From Larix sibirica (Eukaryota; Streptophyta; Pinopsida; Pinales; Pinaceae), in contig NWUY0300135845.1 of NCBI GenBank assembly GCA_004151065.3, forward strand, positions 1-11,640: a stretch of 11,640 bases of DNA. The letters are read 5' to 3'. The notes below the pieces were generated by a model. The model did not search any database and was not told where the DNA came from. It saw only the letters and a list, made by a program, of their open reading frames with translations. Positions 1 through 8,760 of this stretch are shown piece by piece; positions within the stretch are counted from its first letter, which is position 1; the number at the start of each line of letters is the position of its first letter. A program made the translations under genes and the position numbers.

Positions 1-810
1 GTTTTTTCCAATCCAAAATAATCACCTAGAATACTATACTTAAGTGTAATATTAGAATCCTTAAAAAATACCCTGGTGTTACACATATTCTTAGAGATTC
101 TTTGCTGTGATGATATCCTTCTGATCACATGGCCATCTTCTCCATTTTAAAGGAGATTTATGCGCAGTGTGTATAATAAAGGGTGAGTAGAGTAGAATCC
201 CCAGTACTAGCTAGTCCACCATGAATTCACGCCCCATATTGCTCACCATATTCAAAGATAATTAATCTTACATGACATCAAATGATTTCAACTTGCAGGG
301 GATAGTGGTAGTTGGATTAATATCAAGATTGTCATAGGTTGACCTTTTGATGGGAGAAACTTGCACCAAACTCCACCTCCCAAAGGGAAACGAGGACCTC
401 ATCTTCTTTAAGAAATACATGAATGAGTTCATTCAATTGAGGTTGTGCTTGAGATGCACACTAGATCTCTCTTCCAAATTAATGAGATACCTGCAAGGGG
501 TGTCCAACTTGGAGGATAGTTCAAAATCAGAGATCAAGGTGTGGTTGATGCTCTACATGAGAATGTTGTTCAACTTTAGATATTTGTACACGATTCCCAA
601 GTTGTACACATGCATGGTGGATGACCGATGGTTATCAACCATCATATAATAGATCTAGATAGTTGGGGAGATCTACCAATATGCATTGAACATATGTTTA
701 AGAGGAGGGAGACACATTGCAATGTAATTAAATTAATTAACCAATAAGGAAAATGCCTTATGGTGTAACTAGTGTGTATAGATTAGATGAAATAACAATT
801 CATATGCTAC

Positions 811-904
811 CATACAATCAATGATTGTTCACAACGATAGTGTGCATACATATGATACAATAGAATCATTGATCGTTTAAAGAAACAATCATTGTATGTA
901 TCAT
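811..904. repeat. Imperfect inverted-repeat cluster
   Basis: The 19 bases at 811-829 (CATACAATCAATGATTGTT) pair with 884-898 (AACAATCATTGTATG), apart from a four-base gap in the second arm. A second nested pair is ATGATACA (852-859) with TGTATCAT (897-904). The left arm itself contains a 13-base palindrome at 815-827. Together these could fold as a stem of about 90 bases. It could be a remnant of a small non-autonomous transposon, but I see no clear terminal repeats or target duplication, so no family is assigned. Confidence 0.5.
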
Positions 905-1672
905 CTTATTTATGATTTATTTAATAATTTTGGTATAATTGTTCATATATTTATATATGGGCTTGGGCTATGTGTATGTTTGAGTTTTCAAGTTAGAGTT
1001 GTGGTCCACTTATTTTATTATCCATTTTTAGGCATTTGACAATTCTTTTTATGGATGGATTCAATCCAAAGCAAGAATATTGGTATGATTTATATTTTAT
1101 CCTCAATGGATGTTGTAGTTTCCCCATACGCTCTATGTGATTTTTTGGGTGTTTCCTTCTTACTTATCTGCATGTTTTTTTGCTAACATACTTGAGTAAT
1201 CAATCTCAATGGATTGAAGCATGAGCAGATCATATATGGTGGTGGCAATGAAAAACAAACAAATCCATGCAGGTATGGGATCTGAAATGATCACAAGGAT
1301 GCACTAAATGATTAATTAATTAACAATGAAAAAACTATACTCAAGTCCAGAGATAAGTCTCACCAAACCTTTATAGGTGATAAGTAAAAAATGTGTACTG
1401 TATTAAAGATTGAGTAAATTCTACTTTATTCTTATTACCATTGGCATGGCATCTAAGAAAAGTAGTTGCCATGGGTTTCAATGACATTTATTGGGTTTTC
1501 GACATCAAAGGCATTATTAAAAAGACGCCCATTTCCAACGAGACAGGTCCCATGATGAATAGGATTGGTAGGTATGACCATAATAACCAATCCCCCATCA
1601 CCACCATGGCCACTACCTGTAGCCGAATTCTAGTGACAATGCAACTGACTATCTAACTTAATCGTAAATTGT

Positions 1673-1805
1673 CCCCCCCCATAAAATATTAGATAGTTAT
1701 AATATAGTAAAGCTCAATTGGTCCAAATTATATGTGGATATCCTTCCATGCTTTGATGAACCTACAATTAAATTCCCAATGAGGTTCATCTCCCCCCCCA
1801 CCCCC
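1673..1805. repeat. C-homopolymer tracts
   Basis: There is a run of eight C at 1673-1680. A second cluster is C8 at 1792-1799, one A, then C5 at 1801-1805. They stand out in AT-rich DNA but form too few tracts for a canonical four-stranded motif. They are simple low-complexity DNA and may also be sequencing-sensitive. Confidence 0.7.
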
Positions 1806-2565
1806 TCGACTTGTTCAAATGAGAAGGGGATGAAACTTTGTTATGTTTGTTAGACTCTAGTAGCACTTTAAAAGGCCTTGACTAGGTAGCACGACTACTT
1901 TGATTAGAGTAGTGAATTTGTGCCTTCTTGATTCAGGTAAGTGCCACCTTATTCGAATGGGGGACCCAGGTCCTTCTATCCTTACAGTTCCTATTGGTGC
2001 CCAATTTGTGGAATCACAATAGATCTAGGTAAAACAATATTTTTTGAATTGTATTGAACAATGGAACAAGTTTCGTCAAGTGGATAGATGTAATTAGATT
2101 AGTGTTCTATTGTAGAAACTATGCTAGATGTTGATGATGTCATTGTCACAATGGTGGATGTTGTTTGTACATTACCAAATATTTTTCAAGCCACTCTTCA
2201 CTGAGATATGAGCCATCTTGGTTGTTGGAACAATGATTGCAGGTGACAAATCTTCAAGTTGTAAACCAAGTAATATTCAACGACATGTTGAATTTCTATG
2301 TATTCTGCATCCATTAACAAAGGAAGCAAGATGGCTTTATAAGCTCCACTTAATCAATTAAATCTTGCATGGTATGGGTGGTATGGTATGTATTTGAAAA
2401 TAAGGGGAGACAAAACCACTAAACGATGAAGAGTAAGATGCAAGGTGATGCCAAAATATCTATACATAGAGTGGAAAACATACAATATTGTTGCATTAAG
2501 ATGAGTTAGATTACATCATAGGGGACCAATATTCAAAATTTGCTTACAATATTGGTAGTTGAATG

Positions 2566-3108
2566 TCACATTGAACATATCCACACTTGATGAGGCTTAA
2601 GGCACAAATTAGAATTTTTTAGATTGAGAAATGATACAATCTTCACCCACATTACTAGACAGTAAGCCAACAAAAAATGTGTACCATTAAGCTCATTAGA
2701 AGGGGAGTTAAGACCCAAATAATAAGGGGATATAAATGAATAACCCAGTATACTTTTTTTAATTATACCTATGAAATCTGTGAGGACCTTTCCATCTGAA
2801 TGTTGAATAGAGTGTTTTCCAAGGAAATTTATATCATATGAAGGTTGCCATGTGACCATCATTTTTTGAAGATTTATTGTTTCAAGGTATGAATATTCAA
2901 ACACAAACATTGCACTTGGATGCTTTCCACATTCTCTACAACCACAACCACATAATATAGATTCGAATAAAAGATTTGTAAAGTATACTATAGGCGAAAG
3001 TGTGATTGAAAGAAAACAACCATAAATTACGATGAAGGAATATAAATCCACATCAAAAGATAAGAACAAATTACTTGTATGGCCTCTCCATTCTTGCTTA
3101 TCTTGCAC
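2566..3108 (-). other. Unexplained long open frame, no recognised family
   Basis: This minus-strand frame stays open for 180 codons. The first codon is GTG (3106-3108), an in-frame TAG lies four codons upstream, and there is no early ATG, so it is not a normal stand-alone plant gene as it stands. The translation has hydrophobic segments near residues 15-50, a cysteine cluster (CGCGCRECGKH, about residues 53-63) and no catalytic motif I recognise. At this base composition 180 codons without a stop is unlikely by chance, so it may be an exon, a decayed gene or part of a transposon ORF. No poly-A tail or LTR is visible beside it. I propose no function. Confidence 0.25.
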
Positions 3109-3944
3109 ATCTTCACACTAGAGGGAGTCATTATTTTTATATAACATGAAGAGTAAGGAAATTGGTAATAGAAGCGAACCATTGGTTGTTCATGATAGAT
3201 CAATGGCTACGAATGAGCAAGAATAAGCAACGACATAAAACATACATAGAGTGATAGAGACAAAATAGGCAACATGTCTAGATTCAGAGGAACCGATAAT
3301 CATTGAATGGATTTGGACTATCATGGAAGCTTCTCAGATTATAATCAATACACGTGTTTCAATAAGGGAAACACCTTAAGGCGTATATATGTTTTGGCAA
3401 CTACATCTTTATAACTTGTTTATTATCATTAGCTCTATTCAACAACTAATTAACTATTATATTAGTAGATGGGTGTGTCAAACAAAGTGTTTGGAACTAT
3501 AGAAAATGAATTCACTCGTAAAATTCATGACTATAATGAAATATACAATATGGAAAAACTAGAAACATATGTGAATACATAGAAAACTAATTTGAACATA
3601 TTTCACTTTATGTGGTATCTCCTTCTCTTGATATTCCCATAGAATATACAAAGGACCAGTTTATTGATAAATTATATGTTTGGGAATCTTTTAGGTAGAT
3701 GTTTCAATGCTCTTTCTAATTGTATTTATTCGAAACCAATATTTACGGTATTTTTTGACCACTTTCTTATGACAATGTTAAAAATTTCGTCGTAAAAAAA
3801 ATGTGCACTACCAAATTTCAAAACCTCTCCTTTATTAGTAACACATATATCCTCGTAATAAAGTGCATCTTCTATGTCTTATGTCGAGATAGTCTTTGTC
3901 TCTAGGCATCGTCATTTCCGCGTTATTTGTATATCATAGAATGA

Positions 3945-3949
3945 ATAAG
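3945..3949. repeat. Probable target-site duplication, left copy
   Basis: ATAAG directly precedes the TGTTAGAATAT start of the 5' LTR. The matching position after the 3' LTR (9832-9836) reads ATAAT, four of five bases the same, as expected for an old insertion. The exact 3' border of the LTR is uncertain by a few bases, because the expected terminal CA appears as TA. Confidence 0.5.
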
Positions 3950-4208
3950 TGTTAGAATATGAAGGTCATTTAAACTATAGACTTAGGCATATTAATAACG
4001 TCACTTGGTGATTTTAGGTTACTTTAAGTTTAGTTAATTTATTAAATTATAAATAAGTCATTTTAGAGTTTGTGCAATTAGAGCTAGGTTTTATGCCATC
4101 TCATTATTATAAAGAGAAGGTTGTTCTCTTCATTTTAGAATACAGAAGAACAATTTTCTCTCAATTATCTCTTGTGTTATTGGTTTCTTTGTGTGTTCGA
4201 TTTTTGTA
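3950..4208 (+). repeat. 5' LTR of the copia element
   Basis: It begins TGTTAGAATATGAAGG and ends near 4208, just before the primer binding site. It matches the 3' LTR (9561 onward), most clearly in its first 70 bases and in the block from the CTCATTATTA motif (about 4099) to its end. The end reads TA instead of the usual CA, a probable C-to-T change. At 259 bp it is short for a plant LTR but normal for many copia elements. Its old role was promoter, poly-A signal and template-jump repeat. Confidence 0.9.
4108..4114 (+). promoter_or_regulatory. Candidate TATA box of the 5' LTR
   Basis: TATAAAG lies in the LTR block best conserved between the two copies, about 95 bases before the LTR end; the 3' LTR has TACAAAG at 9724-9730. 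A second AT-rich candidate, TTATAAATA at 4048-4056, has no counterpart in the 3' LTR. Its position suits start of the element's RNA inside the LTR. Activity today is unknown. Confidence 0.4.
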
Positions 4209-4211
4209 ATA

Positions 4212-4223
4212 TGGTATTAGAGC
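4212..4223 (+). other. Primer binding site (initiator Met tRNA type)
   Basis: TGGTATTAGAGC differs by one base (C to T) from the TGGTATCAGAGC usual in plant copia elements, which pairs with initiator methionine tRNA to prime minus-strand DNA synthesis. It lies four bases after the inferred LTR end, the expected place, and so supports the LTR border. Confidence 0.9.
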
Positions 4224-4224
4224 C

Positions 4225-4941
4225 ATGGTGAGAGGAAGTTGAAGCGAACAAAGAGAAGGGCCTAGGGCCTTCCAAGTTTAGTGACAGACCAAGAGACCAT
4301 GTTTGATACACACATATAAGTGAAAGGGGTTTCATACGAGCTAAACCTATGTATTTTTTTTCTAGTTTAAAAGACTCAACATCATTATTTTACTCAATTT
4401 AAAGCTAGGTTCATTTTTTTAAGAGAGAATCAATTTTATTTAGATTAAAAGTCGTATTTAAATATTTCCTGGATTAAATTGTAGATTAAAAATAAATAAG
4501 AAAAAAAGAAGTTCTAGGCATATTTTTTTGGTAGTTGTTTTTCCCCTTCGTATGACTGTACGAACATATCGTGTGATTGTAATGATATACCGTATTGATA
4601 GATATGTGCAACTATATGAAATATGTACCACAAGCCATTTTTTTTTTGGGGGGGGTTTGTTATTAGCTTTAAATCTATGAAAGTTTCGCTATAATTTATA
4701 TTTTCAGTCTTAATTCTTGAGTTTTTTCATTAATTTTTGCAATTTTAGAAGGAAGCTTATATATTTAAACAATTGTTTTAAGATCTATGGCAAATACATG
4801 CATTTTTCTGCCAGATTTTTAGAAATTTCACTGAGCAGTGGTAGATTTGGCGATTTGAGAGAAAACCCTTGTTTTTTTTTTGCATCTTTTTAGCAGTTAA
4901 GTCTCAATTTCAACACTTTTATTTGCAAAATTATTGACAAA
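4225..4941 (+). other. Long AT-rich leader between primer site and gag
   Basis: About 715 bases separate the primer binding site from the first gag-like ATG. No coding similarity is visible. The stretch is T-rich and includes a run of ten T followed by eight G (4638-4655). It may be a naturally long leader or contain an old insertion; I found no flanking duplication that would decide it. Confidence 0.6.
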
Positions 4942-5081
4942 ATGGCTAGTTTTTTCTCTATCATGTTGGAGGGTAACAAAAATTATATAGTCAAAATTAT
5001 AATACCTAGAAACAATGTATTTTATCCATTTTTTTAGTACAGGTGTCTGGATCAACTTGTGTCGGGGAAGGAAACTTGAAG

Positions 5082-5096
5082 AACAACAACAACAAC
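5082..5096. repeat. (AAC)5 microsatellite
   Basis: Five AAC units in the gag remnant, in a stretch where copia gag reading is already lost. It is probably a local slippage expansion after the gene decayed. Confidence 0.8.
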
Positions 5097-5717
5097 CAAA
5101 GTTTGATACAAATATGATGAGTGAAATAGAGAAACACCAATTCTCATAAGGCTATCTATGAATGAAGAGATGATTCTAGAAGTGTAGGGTGATGGAACTA
5201 TGAAGGATGGTGCAACCATTTGGAGGCACTTGAAAGATTTGCATGAAGTCACAAACAAAGGTAGAACCTATTTTTTTGAAAAATATTTTGTTTTCTATTA
5301 AGATGAATGAGAATGTATTTTTACATGAACAACTAGTAAAAATTAAGGATATTAGAGAAAAACAAAATGCCATTGGGAAGACGCTGGAAGAAGAAGACAT
5401 GGTGGTAATTACTCTTCAGAGCTTACCAATTGAATATGCACATTTTATTGAAACACTTAGTATTACTTCTACTGACAAAGGATTGAAGTTTGATAAGTTA
5501 TGCACAAATATTTTGCGGAAAGCTAGATGGAAAAGGTAGTTTGACAATGAAAATACAATAGCAAGTTTATAACTCACGTTGGTAGCAAACCATAAGGGCA
5601 ATTTTACTTGAAAGAATTATGTAAGAAGTGGTCAAGGAAACACAGATGAATAAGGTAATCAAATTATTTTAAAATGCCATTATTGTGCAAATGTGGATAG
5701 AAAGAAGTTTTATAGAA

Positions 5718-5722
5718 AGTAG
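5718..5722. repeat. Target-site duplication of nested solo LTR, left copy
   Basis: AGTAG ends directly before the TGTTG start of the nested LTR. The identical AGTAG follows its CAACA end at 6332-6336. Five-base exact duplication is the hallmark of LTR-retrotransposon integrase. Confidence 0.93.
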
Positions 5723-6013
5723 TGTTGCGAATGTTATATTCTTTGCTTGTAAATTAACTGGCAAAGTTGATGGTCGACTGTTTTGAGTTGAATAGAGTCG
5801 GAGGCGATAGACGACGGAAGTCTAGTCATCCGACCGACCAAAATTAGTTTTGGTTGAAGGAAAATGACTTGGTTGATAGGAAGTCGATGGAACGAACGAA
5901 GCTCAATGGGAAATCGACCAAAGTTGACCCAGTCAAGTCGATTATAACAAAATAACTGAAAGTGGTTAGGAAGTTATGGATTGTCATTAATGAGCAGTTG
6001 GTTGTATTGCATC

Positions 6014-6022
6014 TATAAATAA
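6014..6022 (+). promoter_or_regulatory. Probable TATA box of the nested solo LTR
   Basis: TATAAATAA lies about 290 bases into the 609-bp LTR, the usual place for the end of the U3 promoter part. The CpG- and TCGA-rich stretch upstream (5770-5942) could hold regulatory elements. A solo LTR can keep promoter activity, but nothing here shows that it does. Confidence 0.6.
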
Positions 6023-6047
6023 GATGTAATGGCTATGCATGATGTAC

Positions 6048-6077
6048 TGTACTATGAGNAGAGTATTGTACTATGAG
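6048..6077. repeat. Short direct repeat containing the unknown base
   Basis: TGTACTATGAG occurs at 6048-6058 and 6067-6077, a 19-base period, just downstream of the solo LTR TATA box. The only undetermined base of the window, N at 6059, falls right after the first copy; the second copy has A there. Confidence 0.75.
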
Positions 6078-6331
6078 AAGTAGTGTGTAGCATGATCATG
6101 TAATGAAGCATGATTTGTGGTTCAACAAGTCATGGTTGTAAACACCTATTTTTGAGTGTTTGATTAATATATGGGAAAAAGTTTATTGGTTTGTTGGTTT
6201 TCGTCCAGGAGAGAGGTTCCATGGTAATTTTTATGTAATGTGTTAATGTGTTGTGTGCCATTGTCTTATGTTTGTGTTTAACTATATGAATCAATTTGTA
6301 AACTTGTTGTAATCAATGTTAATACCCAACA

Positions 6332-6336
6332 AGTAG
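6332..6336. repeat. Target-site duplication of nested solo LTR, right copy
   Basis: AGTAG, identical to 5718-5722, follows the terminal CAACA. Gag-pol similarity of the host element resumes shortly after. Confidence 0.93.
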
Positions 6337-6343
6337 TTGTGGG

Positions 6344-6720
6344 ATGAAAAGCACAACTAGGGTGGCTCTCAACAAAAGGAGAATGCCCATGTTCCAGAAC
6401 ACCAAGAAAAATAGTGCTCTCTTCACGTTTATGGCCAAACAAGTAGATCACTCAGAGTTATATGTTTGGTATATTGATTGTCATGCATCACATCAATTCA
6501 CCAATATACATGATTGGTTTGTTCGCTATGGTGCTTATGTTTCATCTATGGTTTTTGATTCTGGGGAGGGGTTCATAATAGAAGGAAAATGAAATGTACA
6601 CATTAGATTTAGAGGTAAGCAACTGGTCTTCCTCAATGTCTGCTATGTGTTAGGTATGGAACATAATTTTCTTTCAATAAGTCAAATTATGAGGCAAAGC
6701 CCCCACTTACATGTTATTTT
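6344..6720 (+). pseudogene. Broken copia protease domain
   Basis: This is the aspartic protease part of pol, which would cut the gag-pol polyprotein during particle maturation. The frame from 6344 runs open to 6592 and includes the family block WYIDCHAS (from 6467). The catalytic Asp is present (6476-6478), but the expected Ser/Thr-Gly after it reads Cys-His, so the active site is lost. A TGA at 6590-6592 interrupts a position where the family usually has glycine. Similarity continues in the same frame to the LSISQIM block near 6700. The ATG at 6344 is an internal codon of the old polyprotein, not a true gene start. Confidence 0.85.
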
Positions 6721-6759
6721 CAGTGATCATAAATGCTACATGGTTGACAAGGGAAACAA

Positions 6760-7750
6760 GAATTAAATTACCCTTGGTATTGAAGATTATAAACTATTCC
6801 AGTTGGTTGATATAGGGGAAGCCAAAGACCATGCTCTACTAGCAAAGAGTGTTCAATAAACTAGTTTACTTTGGCATCAAAGATATGGAAATTAGAATTT
6901 GCACTATCTTTATCATTTGGCTAAAGAAAGGTTAGTGGATGGTATTCCAAAGATTGAACAAAATCAACAAGGAATTCACAGAGCTTATCAGTTGGGAAAA
7001 CAACACCAAGCTCCATTTGACGAAGAACAAGCTTGGAGAGCCAAGGAGGTTCTTATTTGATTCATGCAGAATTTTGTGGACCTATGAAGATGACATCAGT
7101 CTCTAGTTCCCTGTATTTCTTGTTGTTCATAGATGATTTCACTTGAAATATGTGGGTGTAATTTTTAAAGTTAAAATCTAAAGTATTTACTAAGTTCAAA
7201 CAATTTAAAGCAACGATGGAAAAACATTTTGGGGGTTGTATTAGAATTCTTAGGTCTGATAATGGTGGACAATTTCACTCCACAAAATTTAATAACTTAT
7301 GTACTCAAGAGGGTATTCATAGGCATAATGCACTATTGTCCAAATGGCATGTTGTATGTTAGAAAACAAAATATGTTCCTTATAGGTATTATGTTGAAGC
7401 AATGCACACCACAATGTATTTGCTCAATAGATCTCTGCCAAAGGTAGTGCAAAAGAAGACTCCAGAGAAAACTTGGTCTAGATGAAAACTACAGGTCAAC
7501 CATCACAAGGTTTTTGGTTCAGTTGTATATGCATGGGTCCCTAAAGAACTAAAAACCAAACTAGCACCCAAAATAAATAAATTAATTCTCAAAGGCTACA
7601 ATGACACTCACAAACCATGTAAGTTAGTTGATGTGGATACTAGCAAAGTAAGCTTTAGTTGATATGTTGTGGTGAATGAGAATGCAAGGCTATTTCAAAT
7701 GAATTTGGGTATAAAAATATATGAGAATGGGGAGGTTTTGGCTAGAAAAT
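6760..7750 (+). pseudogene. Broken copia integrase (zinc region, catalytic core, C-terminal part)
   Basis: Integrase would insert the DNA copy into the genome. The pre-integrase and zinc region is clear at LWHQRYG (from 6869), but of the HHCC ligands only the first His remains: the second His is Asn (6890-6892) and the Cys pair reads His and Tyr. A frameshift near 7055 leads into the catalytic core. There the usual first Asp is Glu (7069-7071). The second Asp is intact in SDNGG (7255-7269). The block with the third catalytic acid is missing around 7349, where sequence upstream and downstream of it is directly joined and the frame is disturbed. The C-terminal part (FGSVVYAWVPKELKTK, from about 7513) is well preserved. 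Several in-frame stops occur. The open frame at 7229-7447 is a shifted shadow of this domain. Confidence 0.88.
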
Positions 7751-8036
7751 TAGGTAGGATTCTTGTACAAGCTTCACCTAATGGTAGGGATAATTTTGAG
7801 GACAAGTCTCTAGAAACTCCCATTTAGGAAACACCGCAGGTACTCCAAATAAACTAAATGATAGTGCTGATGTGGAAGAAGAGGATCCTAATAAGAGATT
7901 GAAATGGTGGTAGAACATCACTGTATATGTTTGGCTAGATGAGATGAGGGAAACAAAAATACCAAGAAGAGGTAAGAAATATGATAAAGTCGATTATGAT
8001 TTGATGGCTAACATTGAAGACTTATATGAACTGTAG

Positions 8037-8760
8037 GACTATGAAGAGGCCAAATGGAGGCTATAATAGGAGAAGTCCATGCAATCATAACACGAGATTT
8101 TGCTGAAAAATCAGACATGGGTTTTGATAGAGCTAACCCTAGGGAAGAAACCCATTGGATGCAAATAGGTGTATAAAGTCAATTGCACAACATATGGGAC
8201 ATTTGATAAACATAAGACAAAACTAGTTGCAAAGGTATTCACATAGAAATAAGGAATTGAATATGAAGAGACCTTTGCTCCCACAACAAAGATGAGAATG
8301 ATCCATTTAGTTCTAGCCATGGCAATGCTATTTGGCTAGAAATTATACTAGATGGATGTGAAGAGTGCCTTCCTCCATGGATATTTGGAGAATGAAATAT
8401 ACATGTCCCAGCCATAAGGTTTCTAGGTTCCAAGGAAAGAACATCTAGTTTATCAACTAAAGAAAGCTCTCTATGGATTGAAGTAGGCACCCAAAGCATA
8501 GTACATCAAATTTGACAAGCATTTGGGTGAACAAGGGTTCTAATGGAGTCCTTTAGATACCAATATTTACATCAAAATCATTGAATATGATCTAATTTTT
8601 GTGGTGAAATATGTAGATGACATCATCATCACAAGTAGTGTGGTAGGGGAAATATCACATGTAAAATCCAATTTATGTGCAACTTTTTACATGATTGACT
8701 TAGGATTCCTACATTACTGCTTTGGTGTAGAAGTTTAAAAAATAGATAACATATTTTTGT
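8037..8760 (+). pseudogene. Reverse transcriptase domain with many stops but no frameshift
   Basis: RT would copy element RNA to DNA. One forward frame carries almost the whole domain, with blocks such as KNQTWVLIEL near the start, EYEETFAP (about 8259), MDVKSAFLHGYLENEIYM (from 8352), KKALYGLK (about 8460) and the active-site YVDD intact at 8610-8621. About 14 stop codons interrupt it, including TAG 8166, 8244, 8337, 8349, 8484 and 8499, and TAA 8250, 8415 and 8541. Many stand where the family has Trp or Gln, so single C-to-T or G-to-A changes explain them. The frame first shifts near 8760. The linker from integrase (about 7750-8036) is poorly conserved. Minus-strand open frames at 8111-8499 are shadows of this domain. 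Confidence 0.92.

Larger units (their letters stand above)
1..3944. other. Left flank, AT-rich intergenic DNA without a recognised gene
   Basis: I see no convincing gene, tRNA or rRNA in this stretch. Short open frames occur at 350-649 (+) and 1441-1656 (+), and a longer one at 2566-3108 (-); none resembles a protein family I know. Local structures are listed separately. They are the inverted repeats at 811-904, C-homopolymers near 1673-1805, and a minor ATGGT-type microsatellite near 2369-2393. The stretch may hold older transposon remains too decayed to name by eye. Confidence 0.6.
4942..5722 (+). pseudogene. gag: Broken gag (capsid) gene of the copia element
   Basis: Gag would form the particle that packages element RNA. 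A plausible start is the ATG at 4942-4944, followed by residues typical of the copia gag N-terminus (MLEGNKNY), but that frame soon stops. The best preserved part is 5243-5539, which resembles the UBN2 family of copia gag proteins (EEEDMVVITLQSLPIEYAHF). The frame changes near a T7 run at 5271-5277, as expected from homopolymer slippage. Near the end, 5675-5713 keeps the first half of a CCHC zinc knuckle (CHYC), but the His and last Cys positions read Arg and Tyr. A TAG follows at 5720-5722, directly before the nested solo LTR. The ATG at 5243 is internal to gag, not its start. Confidence 0.85.
5723..6331 (+). mobile_element. Nested solo LTR, 609 bp, from a second retrotransposon
   Basis: The segment starts TGTTGCGAATG and ends ATACCCAACA, giving perfect 5-bp inverted ends TGTTG/CAACA, and is flanked by AGTAG on both sides. 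Copia gag-pol similarity stops at its left edge and resumes after its right edge, which shows an insertion. It has no primer site, polypurine tract or internal coding DNA, so it is a solo LTR left after recombination between the two LTRs of a full element. It carries a promoter-like TATA box (6014-6022). Its first 220 bases keep about 13 CpG dinucleotides, far more than the surrounding host element, so it is probably much younger. It is unrelated in sequence to the host element's LTRs, and its superfamily cannot be told from an LTR alone. Confidence 0.93.

Noticed and set aside
1441-1656. 71-codon forward open frame
   Set aside because: No recognised similarity, and its length is not remarkable enough in this AT-rich DNA to call a gene.
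5052-5601. Three minus-strand open frames over gag
   Set aside because: They are opposite the forward gag remnant, which explains the conserved sequence.
7229-7447. 72-codon forward open frame
   Set aside because: A shifted reading of the integrase core, and its start is not a gene start; the true frame carries SDNGG.
8111-8499. Two overlapping minus-strand open frames
   Set aside because: They lie opposite the reverse transcriptase remnant, whose forward translation matches the family; the minus frames are shadows.
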